Source: Bacilli bacterium
GTDB lineage: Bacteria > Bacillota_I > Bacilli_A > RFN20 > CAG-288
Length of the DNA stretch: 22,326 nucleotides
Assembly (NCBI GenBank): GCA_900770925.1
Contig: CAAGLY010000014.1
Location: 1 to 22,326 of the forward strand
Direction: 5' to 3'
The position numbers were made by a program, and so were the translations under genes. Positions 1 through 7,009 of the stretch are shown here, in pieces (the first letter of the stretch is position 1; every line of letters starts with the position of its first letter). The notes beneath the pieces were generated by a model. The model searched no databases and was not told where the DNA came from. It saw nothing but the letters and a program-made list of their open reading frames with translations.

Positions 1-317
1 TAGTTTTATTATACCATAACAAAAAAAGTTTTGGAAATACTTATTTATCTTTAGATAAATAAATCTTCAAAACTTACTTCTTAATCCTAAATTTTCTAGT
101 GCTAAAACCTAAAAACCGGTCTGCCTGTGACCAGGAAACCAATGAATGTCGTTAATACTTGCCATGCTGTTTTTTTACCTTTATTTATTATACGCAAAAT
201 GAGTGAAATTCGCGCTTTTTTACTTTACTTATAGAATTTATATGTTAAACTAAGGAAGAAGGAAAAGCCTTGTTTATACCTATACGAGGCAAGGACCGAA
301 AAGAGAGGGTTAGTAAA
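1..317. other. A+T-rich leader region without a gene
   Basis: No convincing coding frame is present. The region is very A+T-rich and holds one strong palindrome (41-62, listed separately). It supplies the upstream region of the XRE gene starting at 318. A loose promoter-like pair can be drawn on the + strand (TTGCCA near 160, TATTTA near 183), but neither element is close to consensus, so I do not list it as a promoter. The gene to the left lies outside the window. Confidence 0.5.
41..62. repeat. Perfect palindrome, 10-bp arms
   Basis: Arms TTATTTATCT (41-50) and AGATAAATAA (53-62) are exact inverted complements around a 2-bp TT centre. The dyad is A+T-only apart from one C/G pair per arm. 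It lacks a G+C-rich stem and a following T-run, so it looks more like a protein-binding dyad than a terminator. It lies about 255 bp before the XRE regulator start. A role as operator is inference. Confidence 0.45.
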
Positions 318-623
318 ATGAAGTTAAAAGAAAATCTCCGTTATCTCCGCAAACGTGCCGGAAGGACTCAGGAACAGCTTGGAAAGAAGAGGCATGTTCA
401 TCAGTACAACATCTCCGATTATGAGATTGGACGTATCGAACCGAACATTAAGACTCTGAGGAAATACTCCGAAATCTTCGATGTTTCTATCGACTATATC
501 GTTGGAAACAAACCGCATCGCAATAAGCTTCGCGGTGATGGCGTCGCCAAGGAAATCCCGGCAGCCGTCGTTCTTCCGGAAGATGAACCTTCCGAAAAAG
601 AAGAGCAGGAAGAAGAAAAGTAG
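318..623 (+). CDS. XRE-family helix-turn-helix regulator (101 aa)
   Basis: A small DNA-binding protein of the XRE/Cro-C1 type. Residues about 4-62 form the usual five-helix HTH_3 domain: a start like NLRYLRKRAGRTQEQLGKK, then a recognition-helix region containing QYNISDYEIGR, and the closing pattern LRKYSEIFDVSIDYIVGN. After residue 65 the chain is a short linker and a strongly acidic tail (EDEPSEKEEQEEE), with no effector domain. I chose the ATG at 318 because GAGAGG sits 8 nt before it and the HTH starts at once. An in-frame TTG at 270 also follows a purine run but would add a 16-residue basic leader not usual in the family. It is monocistronic and followed by a terminator at 662-695. Its targets are unknown; the palindrome at 41-62 is a candidate autoregulatory site. 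Confidence 0.88.
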   Translation: MKLKENLRYLRKRAGRTQEQLGKKRHVHQYNISDYEIGRIEPNIKTLRKYSEIFDVSIDYIVGNKPHRNKLRGDGVAKEIPAAVVLPEDEPSEKEEQEEEK

Positions 624-661
624 ATTCCTTCTTTCTCCGTTTCTCATTATCAGGAATCATT

Positions 662-695
662 GGGCAGCCCAGCTGGGTTGCCCTTTCTTTTTCTC
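662..695 (+). terminator. Rho-independent terminator of the XRE gene
   Basis: Stem GGGCAGCCC (662-670), loop AGCT, stem GGGTTGCCC (675-683), pairing throughout with one G-T wobble, then a T-rich tract (TTTCTTTTTCTC). It lies 38 bp after the XRE stop codon on the same strand. Confidence 0.85.
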
Positions 696-780
696 ATACT
701 CAAACCACGCCTCTCTAATGGCTAGATAACTTCCGATAAGTCTCTTGCTCCTACAAGTGTGCACGCATACACATGAAAGA

Positions 781-810
781 AAAAAGGGGATGCCACTTTA
801 TGCACCCCCG
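781..810 (-). terminator. Rho-independent terminator of the CarD-like gene
   Basis: Read on the - strand: GGGGTGC, a short loop, GCATCCCC (one bulged base), then TTTTTT. It lies about 20 bp downstream of the stop codon of the CarD-like gene (832-1353) and faces the right way. Confidence 0.75.
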
Positions 811-831
811 ATTCTGAAATGTAATTTTGGT

Positions 832-1353
832 TTAGCAGGCCTGTGTGCTTTCTTTTGTCCGCTCTTCCAGATAATTCTTCGCTTCTTCCGGCCCGGTATC
901 TAAAACAGCTGCCCTCTCATCCGAGAGAATCTTCGTTATCCGGTCAAGCTGTACCCGGTCAAAGTCAGAGAAGCTCTTTTTCTTCTCCCTCCGTTCCTTA
1001 CGATAGGAAACAAGGCTCTTATAAGCCCGTAGAAGTTCTTCGGCATCACGGGAGTGGATGACCTGTTCAAAGTACCTTTTCCGCTCTCTGGGAGACTTAA
1101 AGGATATCGGCTGCCTCTCTAAATAAGCGCACCTCCTCTCATCCCTCCTTTTCTTTGTCCTGATGCTCCGGATCAGAGTATCAGCAAGTCTCTCCGGAAC
1201 ATAGGAGCAGTACCCTGCGGAAAAGTCGCCTGGAAAGCAGGGACGGAGCGTCAGATAATTCTCCGTTCCGGATCCGAAATCTTTCTCCGAAACAGATTCC
1301 ACAACAAAAACTTTCCCGTTCTGATCAACAACCTTTTGTCCTTTAGTAAACAT
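832..1353 (-). CDS. CarD/CdnL-like RNA polymerase-interacting protein (173 aa), divergent
   Basis: The N-terminal 60 residues have the pattern of the CarD/CdnL/TRCF RNA-polymerase-interacting domain: FTKGQKVVDQNGKVFVVESV, then a YLTLRP strand and a YVPERL strand. Residues about 70-160 are charged and helical (RYFEQVIHSRDAEELLRAYKSL, then a DFDRVQLDRITKILSDERA helix), like the C-terminal helical half of CarD proteins. The total length of about 160-175 fits the family. The likely role is modulation of transcription initiation. It is a divergent member: the usual central part of the first domain is shortened and basic stretches replace some conserved positions. The start at 1353 is preceded by AGGAGG at a good distance; an upstream in-frame ATG at 1398 lacks a ribosome site and adds a Cys/Arg-rich leader. 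It stands alone with its own promoter-like element and terminator. The family call is by pattern only. Confidence 0.62.
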   Translation of the reverse strand: MFTKGQKVVDQNGKVFVVESVSEKDFGSGTENYLTLRPCFPGDFSAGYCSYVPERLADTLIRSIRTKKRRDERRCAYLERQPISFKSPRERKRYFEQVIHSRDAEELLRAYKSLVSYRKERREKKKSFSDFDRVQLDRITKILSDERAAVLDTGPEEAKNYLEERTKESTQAC

Positions 1354-1450
1354 CCGTTTCCTCCTTATCCTCCTGCAGAAGCAGAAGACTGAATACACGG
1401 TCGAAAGACGATGCGGTTAAAGACAAGCATTCTTCCTGAAAACTATCTCT

Positions 1451-1479
1451 ATTTTATCATTTTTCACTCAATTCCGTAA
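1451..1479 (-). promoter_or_regulatory. Possible sigmaA promoter of the CarD-like gene
   Basis: On the - strand an extended -10 element TGATAAAAT (TAAAAT is the complement of 1451-1456) has a weak -35, TTACGG (complement of 1474-1479), 17 bp upstream. A perfect 10-bp palindrome, AGCAATTGCT (1479-1488), abuts the -35 and could be an operator. The -35 is poor, so the call rests on the extended -10 and position. Confidence 0.4.
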
Positions 1480-1600
1480 GCAATTGCTAACTTTTGATAA
1501 ACAATCAACAGATGATAGACGTCCTTACTTGATTCAGGGATAAATGAGAGAGAAAGAAACGATTGCTTAATTCATTCCTGCTGATTCCTGCCTTTTTTCA

Positions 1601-1633
1601 GAAAAAGAAAAGGCACAGCGTGCCAGGCTGTGC
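1601..1633 (-). terminator. Rho-independent terminator, - strand
   Basis: On the - strand: GCACAGC (complement of 1627-1633), a 7-nt loop, GCTGTGC (complement of 1613-1619), then CTTTTCTTTTTC. It lies about 230 bp after the stop of the AAA+ ATPase gene and after the repeat copy at 1751-1784, so it is a backup or the original terminator of whatever transcript reaches this far. Confidence 0.65.
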
Positions 1634-1750
1634 TTTAATGAGTCATTATTTATAGCCGGACCAAAAGGGTGTTAATCCTCGCCAAACTATCTCATTTTTC
1701 AGATACAGCAATCGTATAAGGAATCAATCCTAACACATTTATGCCAAGAC

Positions 1751-1784
1751 AAAACACGGCTTTCACCGTGTCATTTTCAATGGC
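1751..1784. repeat. 34-bp direct repeat, left copy (tRNA-Ser terminator duplicate)
   Basis: Identical over 34 bp to 3327-3360 in the same orientation. Read on the - strand it holds GCCA, then a hairpin ACACGG/CCGTGT (complements of 1766-1771 and 1754-1759) and TTTT. In the right copy this is the last base plus CCA of tRNA-Ser and its terminator. Here no tRNA body follows: beyond TGGC the sequence differs completely. The copy may also end transcription of the ATPase gene whose stop is at 1864. Confidence 0.85.
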
Positions 1785-1863
1785 AGAACAATAGCGTGTT
1801 TTCTAAATCTCTTGAATTGACAGCAATTTCCATAAAGCAGTTAATGGGGTAAAAAGAATCCTC

Positions 1864-3087
1864 TTATTGCAATAGCCAATCAATCAAATTCAGTGATTTG
1901 ATGCCTTCATAGGAATTAATATAATTTCTATCCATAGACAGGACGATTTTTTCATAATTATCATCAATCCTCTGCAATGGTCTTAATTCACGCTTGCGAG
2001 TCTCTGGCGATTGCATGCTTTCTGTAACTTGAATATATAGTTTGTCATTTGGTTTTTCAGCCACAAAGTCGGTCTCAGTCTCACCGACTTTACCTACATA
2101 TACATGATAATCTCTTCGGATAAGTTCTAAATAAACAACATTTTCCAGAATGTGACCTCTATCTGCATCACGATAACCTAACAGCATATTCCGAAAACCT
2201 AAATCGATAATATAGTTTTTCTCTAATGTTTTCAGAAACTGTTTGCCTTTCACATCATATCGTCTGACAGAAGAGAAAAAAAAGGCCTCATGCAGCATAT
2301 CAAGATATTTCCCGATTGTCTTTCCCGCAATGCTTTTGTTTTTTTCCATATTTTCTTCATGGGACAAGGTATTTCCAATGCTGTTTGGTGAAGTGATACT
2401 GCCAATATTTGAGCAAAGAAACAATATTAGCTTTTCTAAAGTCGATTGATCCGCCTGAGGATTCCGCAGCAAAATATCTTTTAAGACGATCGTTGAATAG
2501 ATTCCCTCAAGAGCCTGTTCACTTCTTGCTTCATTGAAATGATATTCACTCAGAATCGGCATACCTCCAAACTGGAGATATTTTTGGAACTTTTCTTCCA
2601 TATTAACCGATGATTCGAATTTATAAAAACGCAAAAATTCTTTAAAAGATAACGGCAACATACGGATTTCCACATATCTTCCTGAAAGCAGGGTCGAAAG
2701 CTCGGAAGATAACAAATAGGCATTCGAACCAGTAATATATATATCCACATCAAAATCCAAACGAAAAGATTCAATTGCTTTTTCCCAATGTTCTACTGCC
2801 TGTAGTTCATCAAACATCAAATAGACCTTACCATTTGATGGGATGCGTTTTGAAACATAATCGTAAAAACTAAGATAGTCTGCCAGATTCCGATAGTGTA
2901 ACGACTCTAGATTCAAATGAATGATATGGTCCTCTGATACACCCGTTTGTAAAAGGTATTGGTGGAATAAATCGAGCAGAGAAGACTTGCCACATCTACG
3001 GATACCCGTTATTATTTTTACTAAATCAATGTCTTTGTTCTCTATTAATTGCTTCAGGTATTCGGGACGATTAATAAGGTCTTTCAT
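1864..3087 (-). CDS. AAA+ ATPase with DUF4143-type C-terminus (407 aa)
   Basis: An archaeal-type AAA+ ATPase of the group annotated AAA_14/DUF4143. Walker A is GIRRCGKSS (28-36, K34), Walker B is VYLMFDELQ (88-96, D93 E94), the sensor-1-like segment is ITGSNAYLL (118-125), and GRYVEIRMLPLSFKEF (137-151) is the family signature. The C-terminal third has YLELIRRDYHVYVGKVGETETDFVA followed by a YIQVTES strand, the PD-(D/E)XK-like pattern of DUF4143. The start at 3087 has GGAG 6 nt upstream; an in-frame ATG at 3138 would lie on the promoter. The cellular role of this family is poorly known; it is common, often duplicated and often found as single mobile genes in gut bacteria. This gene stands alone between two copies of a tRNA-derived 34-bp repeat. 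Length is normal and all motifs are intact. Confidence 0.9.
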   Translation of the reverse strand: MKDLINRPEYLKQLIENKDIDLVKIITGIRRCGKSSLLDLFHQYLLQTGVSEDHIIHLNLESLHYRNLADYLSFYDYVSKRIPSNGKVYLMFDELQAVEHWEKAIESFRLDFDVDIYITGSNAYLLSSELSTLLSGRYVEIRMLPLSFKEFLRFYKFESSVNMEEKFQKYLQFGGMPILSEYHFNEARSEQALEGIYSTIVLKDILLRNPQADQSTLEKLILFLCSNIGSITSPNSIGNTLSHEENMEKNKSIAGKTIGKYLDMLHEAFFFSSVRRYDVKGKQFLKTLEKNYIIDLGFRNMLLGYRDADRGHILENVVYLELIRRDYHVYVGKVGETETDFVAEKPNDKLYIQVTESMQSPETRKRELRPLQRIDDNYEKIVLSMDRNYINSYEGIKSLNLIDWLLQ

Positions 3088-3109
3088 CTTTAGTCTCCTA
3101 TTTGCTTTT

Positions 3110-3138
3110 AGAATAGGATATAGGCCAATAAAAGTCAA
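3110..3138 (-). promoter_or_regulatory. Promoter of the AAA+ ATPase gene, overlapping a dyad
   Basis: On the - strand TTGACT (complement of 3133-3138), a 17-bp spacer and TATTCT (complement of 3110-3115). It lies 22 bp before the start codon at 3087. The -35 falls inside the perfect dyad 3130-3146, so a protein bound there would block transcription. Confidence 0.6.
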
Positions 3139-3146
3139 TGACTTTT
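3130..3146. repeat. Operator-like dyad AAAAGTCA-A-TGACTTTT
   Basis: Perfect 8-bp arms (3130-3137 and 3139-3146) around a single base. It overlaps the -35 of the ATPase promoter, which makes a repressor site a reasonable inference. The binding protein is unknown. Confidence 0.5.
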
Positions 3147-3160
3147 GGAATTAGAAGTCC

Positions 3161-3186
3161 GAAACTCTTTAAATTTATAGAGTTTC
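3161..3186. repeat. Inverted repeat, 7-bp arms
   Basis: GAAACTC (3161-3167) and GAGTTTC (3180-3186) are exact inverted complements 12 bp apart, just upstream of the ATPase promoter. With the dyads at 3130-3146 and 3278-3299 it makes three palindromes in 170 bp. Function unknown. Confidence 0.4.
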
Positions 3187-3277
3187 AGACATTCCGGTAC
3201 GAAAGTTTGATTCTAAACCACAAATCCGAACAAACAAGAACTAAATGAAAAAGTACTAGCCATTTTTTCAGCGCGAT

Positions 3278-3299
3278 AAATAGAGTACATACTCTATTT
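3278..3299. repeat. Perfect palindrome, 10-bp arms
   Basis: AAATAGAGTA (3278-3287) and TACTCTATTT (3290-3299) with a 2-bp CA centre. It has no T-run after it and a weak stem, so it is more like a binding site than a terminator. It lies between the ATPase gene and the tRNA terminator. Confidence 0.45.
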
Positions 3300-3326
3300 C
3301 AAACGATGCGGATATCGGAATACAAA

Positions 3327-3360
3327 AAAACACGGCTTTCACCGTGTCATTTTCAATGGC
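3327..3360. repeat. 34-bp direct repeat, right copy (tRNA-Ser 3' tip and terminator)
   Basis: Identical to 1751-1784 and in the same orientation. This copy covers the discriminator G and CCA of tRNA-Ser (complement of 3357-3360) and the tRNA terminator: on the - strand ACACGG, TGAAAG loop, CCGTGT, then a run of seven T. The two copies enclose the AAA+ ATPase gene. Confidence 0.88.
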
Positions 3361-3446
3361 GGAGTGAGAGAGATTTGAACTCTCGCAGGGATTACTCCCT
3401 CTAAGTCCTTAGCAGGGACTCCTCTTAACCACTTGAGTATCACTCC
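3357..3446 (-). tRNA. tRNA-Ser (anticodon GCU), CCA encoded
   Basis: A 90-nt class II tRNA. The acceptor stem GGAGTGA pairs with TCACTCC, followed by discriminator G and a genome-encoded CCA. The D arm has the AAGTGGTTAAGAG pattern, and the anticodon stem AGTCC/GGACT carries loop CTGCTAA, anticodon GCT (reads AGC/AGU). A long variable arm (AGGGAGTAATCCCT), the mark of tRNA-Ser, and a T arm GAGAG-TTCAAAT-CTCTC follow. It is followed directly by its own terminator and preceded by a near-consensus promoter. It also marks the edge of a possible insertion carrying the AAA+ ATPase. Confidence 0.96.
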
Positions 3447-3462
3447 AAATAGGTGCTAGATA

Positions 3463-3491
3463 ATTATCTAATTTTCATCCGGAATAGTCAA
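3463..3491 (-). promoter_or_regulatory. Promoter of tRNA-Ser
   Basis: On the - strand TTGACT (complement of 3486-3491), an exact 17-bp spacer and GATAAT (complement of 3463-3468). The predicted transcription start falls about 8-10 bp before the mature tRNA end at 3446. Confidence 0.72.
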
Positions 3492-3512
3492 GGAAAAGAG
3501 CGAAGAAAACAA

Positions 3513-3545
3513 ATGCTGCCTGCCTAGAATCTAGGCAGGCAGCAT
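3513..3545 (-). terminator. Strong terminator at the end of the nuclease/ABC operon
   Basis: Perfect 15-bp arms (3513-3527 and 3531-3545) with a 3-nt loop, very G+C-rich in the middle (GCTGCCTGCCTAG). On the - strand the stem is followed by TTTGTTTTCTTC. It lies about 30 bp after the last gene of the operon (3577) and insulates tRNA-Ser from it. Confidence 0.9.
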
Positions 3546-3576
3546 AGATGGTCAGTTGTTAGATCAGAGCGGCTAC

Positions 3577-6483
3577 TTAGGCAGTCTTCTTATAGATGGC
3601 AAGAGGACTCGTTTTGTTGGAGCTAGCACCCTGGATTTCAGCAGTGCCTTTATAAACAGTTCCAGTAACAAAGACACCGCTTCCGCTCTTGACAGAAAGA
3701 ACTCCTTTGTCATCATAGGCGATAGTTAAAAGGGAATTCGTAGCGTCAGACTTATCAGCAAGGATAGTATTGTAATGTGTGCCCTTGTCATCAGTGCTCA
3801 CAGAGGAGCTCAGATACTTTCCGTTATCCGCATGGAAGTAATAGGAGTCGGCTTTCTTTCCATCCTCAAGGGTGAGGACAGAAGCACCATTAATAGAGGA
3901 AATGACTCCTTTTTCATCCGTTACTTCAACAGCTTTGAGATAATAGTACTTACTAAGTTCCTCTGCCGCAAAGGCATAGGTCTTATCACTATCCGTAAAG
4001 GTGAGAAGAATCTTGTCATTAGCCTTGATATCCGATGTTTTGGAGATCTTGGTATAAGTGACCGGTTTTTCAACTGTGACCTTGATATCCTTAGAGAAGA
4101 GGACTTTTTCTTTAGCATCACCTTTTGCCGGTACAGCAATCTTGGCTGTAACAGTTGTTGTGCCTTCCTTGACACCGGTAAGTTTAAGATTGTTCTGTCT
4201 ATTTCCGGCAGTATCCTGTTTAGAAGTAGTCATCTCAGCCTTAACCGTTTCTTCATCAGCCGATTTGAAGGAAACCATGTTGACATAGTCACTACCAGTG
4301 AGTCCCTTAGCATCTTCATCGGAAATCGTGAACTTGTAAGCAAGCTCAATGGATTTTCCACGGGTAACAGAAACACCATCCTGATAGACACCATAGTTGT
4401 TCGTGGAGAACTTTACACGGGTTTCACTGACTGCAGAGGCAGAAGTAATGAAGAACTTGTTAGCCTTGAATCCCCAATCGTATCCGATGAAGAATCCAGT
4501 AACTTCATAACGATCGCCGTATTCAAGAGTCGGGATAGACTGGTAAGCAATGTTCTTCGCATCGGATTCAGCAGCGCCATCAAGCGGAAGGACAAAGTTA
4601 TTCTTGTTATCCTTTGTCACAGTAGTGGTGAACTTATAGAGCTTGACTTCAGAGACAGCAGTAGCATCAGCAGTAGTGTCTTCATTAAAGGCTTTGACAA
4701 AGCTATTGGCTTTTTCTTTTGTCCATTCTGTTGCAACGCCGAGATTAACATTCGGCTTGCCTTCTGCTTTAGCGGGGAAGACATACGTCTGGGAGGAGTT
4801 AAGTTTATAGAAGTCAATGATTCCCTTATAGACATTGAGGGAAGCAATAACTTCAATATAGTCATTGGCTATAAGAGTCGGTGCATCATTATTATCAAAT
4901 TCAGCATAGATGCTTCCGGTTTCGTCGGAAAGGATAGCGCCCTTCTTGTTGACCGAGGAAACAACGGCCTTAACGCGGACATTGTCTTTATTAGTGTTAA
5001 GTTCGTTAATCTTCTTGACAGCATGAGCAGGAACGACGGTCAAATTGACTTCGACAGAACTCTCGCCGACTGTGCAGGTAATCTTAGCCGTGCCCTCGGC
5101 CTTAGCAGTGACTAAACCATTGGCATTGACAGTAGCCTTAGTATCATCGGAAGAGGTCCAGGTGATAGAATTGACGCCTTTATCCTGATCGGCTTTAGAG
5201 AGCATATAGGTGGCAGAGAGCTGACGGGTATTGCCGACATCAAAAGTCAGAGCAGTATTGGAAACATGGATAACCGTCTTAGGAGGAACAGACTCCGTAA
5301 CCTTGGTCCTAAGGAAGTTTGCATATTTCTTTCCAGAAGAAGTTCCGCCGCCCATCCAGATTCCTTCGACATCATAGTAGTTGCCAGTGACAAAAGTGAA
5401 ATCGGTATAGTTCTTGATTTCTAAGAGACCATCGACACCATCGATATTAAAGCAATCGAAGTTGCCGCTCTTAGTTGCCGTAGCCGACCACTTGTAGAAC
5501 TTCCTGACATCCTTATTGCTAGAGCCATCCTTTTTGGCAGCAAGCACAGTTTTTGCGATTTCAGCAGTTAATTCAACAGGTTCTTTTCCGAAAAGCTTAG
5601 GAACCTTATATCCGATCTTGACAACGGTAAGACCTTTCGAAACGAATTCAAGGACGTTTTGATAAGCCGTAACCGATCCGGTGACTTTAACGGTATCTCC
5701 GATCTGGAAGTTAGTGCTGGAATAGACTTCAACGACAGCAGTTCCGTCGTCAATGAAGAAGTAGGCTGCTGCTTTGGCAATGATTTCACCGCGGACAGTT
5801 GCAGTGATATCTGTCTTAAGCGTCTTGATTTCAACCGGAATAGAAACGTTTTTGGCAACTAAGATTTCAATCTTAGCGCCTTCCTTTTCATTGCTCTTAA
5901 GCTTGGCTTCGATCGTGACACGGCCAGAGGCAACACCTTTGACCTTGCCGTTTTCAACCGTAGCCTTAGTAGCATCGGAAGTAGTCCAGATATAGTCTTC
6001 AGCATTCTTGTCTTCGCCATCGACTGCAACGTTCCTCTCTAAGCCGACACCGACTTCGGTATCCTCCGGAACTAAGGTAATCTTCTTTCCAACATAGAAG
6101 GTAACGCTATCGGTTTTTCCGCCGCCGCTGACGGTAATGGTGACTTCACCCTGGCCGACCGGGGAGACGTACCTTCCGATGACCTGAGCGACATTTGCAT
6201 TAGAAGTAGTGACAGTGATTTTCTTCTGATTGATTAAGGAAGAAACGTTCTTTCCATCATCAATAGCAAGGTCAAGCCTCCTATTTTCATCACCGACATA
6301 GACATAGTCCATAAAGGCATCTTTGTTTACGATCTGAAGCTTGGATAAAGTTAAAGTTTCATCCTGTTTGGCAGAATCCTTAGCAGGAACAGTAGGTTTC
6401 TCGCTATTTGATGTGTTATTGCAGGCTGCTAACGAAATACCGGCGACTAAAGTAAGCAGACTAACCAGAAGTTTCTTTTTCAT
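3577..6483 (-). CDS. Large lipoprotein with Ig-like (BIG2) and OB-fold repeats (968 aa)
   Basis: A surface lipoprotein: a basic start and hydrophobic stretch end in the lipobox SLAAC (C21). The body is built of repeated modules. A first Ig-like segment (about 50-131) is followed by BIG2 (133-209), OB-fold (215-290) and a second OB-like part (325-395). The same order then repeats: BIG2 (404-484; TWTSSDDTKATVNANGLVTA), OB (488-570; LSDETGSIYAEFDNNDAP) and OB-like (612-682; LEYGDRYEVTGFFIGYD). Another Ig-like part (690-805) and a C-terminal domain (810-968; YYFHADNGKYLSSS) close it. BIG2 domains are spacers or adhesins; OB-folds of this type occur in secreted nucleases and bind nucleic acid or sugar. 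It is the last gene of the nuclease/ABC operon, so holding nucleic acid for the nuclease is a fair inference, not shown. Start: GGGAGG, 5 nt, ATG. No catalytic residues were seen. Confidence 0.82.
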   Translation of the reverse strand: MKKKLLVSLLTLVAGISLAACNNTSNSEKPTVPAKDSAKQDETLTLSKLQIVNKDAFMDYVYVGDENRRLDLAIDDGKNVSSLINQKKITVTTSNANVAQVIGRYVSPVGQGEVTITVSGGGKTDSVTFYVGKKITLVPEDTEVGVGLERNVAVDGEDKNAEDYIWTTSDATKATVENGKVKGVASGRVTIEAKLKSNEKEGAKIEILVAKNVSIPVEIKTLKTDITATVRGEIIAKAAAYFFIDDGTAVVEVYSSTNFQIGDTVKVTGSVTAYQNVLEFVSKGLTVVKIGYKVPKLFGKEPVELTAEIAKTVLAAKKDGSSNKDVRKFYKWSATATKSGNFDCFNIDGVDGLLEIKNYTDFTFVTGNYYDVEGIWMGGGTSSGKKYANFLRTKVTESVPPKTVIHVSNTALTFDVGNTRQLSATYMLSKADQDKGVNSITWTSSDDTKATVNANGLVTAKAEGTAKITCTVGESSVEVNLTVVPAHAVKKINELNTNKDNVRVKAVVSSVNKKGAILSDETGSIYAEFDNNDAPTLIANDYIEVIASLNVYKGIIDFYKLNSSQTYVFPAKAEGKPNVNLGVATEWTKEKANSFVKAFNEDTTADATAVSEVKLYKFTTTVTKDNKNNFVLPLDGAAESDAKNIAYQSIPTLEYGDRYEVTGFFIGYDWGFKANKFFITSASAVSETRVKFSTNNYGVYQDGVSVTRGKSIELAYKFTISDEDAKGLTGSDYVNMVSFKSADEETVKAEMTTSKQDTAGNRQNNLKLTGVKEGTTTVTAKIAVPAKGDAKEKVLFSKDIKVTVEKPVTYTKISKTSDIKANDKILLTFTDSDKTYAFAAEELSKYYYLKAVEVTDEKGVISSINGASVLTLEDGKKADSYYFHADNGKYLSSSVSTDDKGTHYNTILADKSDATNSLLTIAYDDKGVLSVKSGSGVFVTGTVYKGTAEIQGASSNKTSPLAIYKKTA

Positions 6484-6531
6484 ATTAACCTCCCTTTCTT
6501 TTGTATGTTATCTGAAAAAGCAGTCAATCAT

Positions 6532-7005
6532 CTACTGATGGAAAACGTCATCATTGATGTCTTTAAGGAGATTCTCGTAGTTTTTCTTCTTCATACAGCC
6601 GATGGCTGTCAGAACAATGCCGGCAATAAGAAGAATTCCGGCTAAAACGAAACAGACCATAGAAACAGTGAATTCCGGGCAGTTGATGACAAGAACGAAG
6701 TTCTGAGCCGGCTTACGGGCAAGGAGGAAGAAAATCACGCCGAGAATCAGAAGAATTCCGCCGATTGAATTGAACGACCTTCCATAGGCGAACTGATTAC
6801 GGGCAATCTGGATTTCCGCATGTCCGGCAGCCGAGAGGGATTTGATTTCCCTGTTGTCGAGATGCTTATGGATGAGATGTCCGCAGCGAGGACAGACGTA
6901 TTCCACTTCCGTGTTCTCGTCGATTTCCTCGCTCCTTCCCAAGGAGATTTTTTTCTTCTCGATCTTCTCTTCGTCAATCTTCTTTCCGCAGTGGGAGCAG
7001 TACAT
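6532..7005 (-). CDS. Zinc-ribbon membrane protein (157 aa)
   Basis: The N-terminus is a zinc ribbon: CSHC (C3, C6) and CPRC (C38, C41), separated by a charged loop. Two hydrophobic segments follow (about 79-96 and 113-137), then a short basic and acidic tail. Without a signal peptide the zinc ribbon and the tail should both face the cytoplasm. Proteins of this 'zinc-ribbon domain-containing' type are common in Firmicutes and mostly uncharacterised. It starts 4 nt after the nuclease gene stop; its ribosome site GGAGG lies inside the last codons of that gene, so the two are probably translated together. It may be an accessory to the transport complex, but nothing in the sequence shows how. Confidence 0.72.
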   Translation of the reverse strand: MYCSHCGKKIDEEKIEKKKISLGRSEEIDENTEVEYVCPRCGHLIHKHLDNREIKSLSAAGHAEIQIARNQFAYGRSFNSIGGILLILGVIFFLLARKPAQNFVLVINCPEFTVSMVCFVLAGILLIAGIVLTAIGCMKKKNYENLLKDINDDVFHQ

Positions 7006-7009
7006 TTAC

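Larger units (their letters stand above)
1399..1863. other. Intergenic region with two hairpins and a repeat copy
   Basis: No coding frame is supported in this 465-bp gap. It contains the CarD-like promoter region, a - strand terminator-like hairpin (1601-1633) and the left copy of the 34-bp repeat shared with the tRNA-Ser terminator (1751-1784). The rest is A+T-rich and shows nothing recognisable. Confidence 0.6.

Noticed and set aside
270..317. Longer N-terminus for the XRE regulator from a TTG
   Set aside because: The ATG at 318 has a better-placed ribosome site and the HTH domain begins there.
1751..1784. The 34-bp repeat as part of a CRISPR array
   Set aside because: Only two copies, 1.5 kb apart, and the sequence is a tRNA terminator.
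3775..5115. A 446-codon open frame on the + strand opposite the Ig/OB lipoprotein
   Set aside because: It is antisense to a well-supported lipoprotein, lacks a ribosome site, and its product is low in complexity with no motif. It arises from the codon bias of the real gene.
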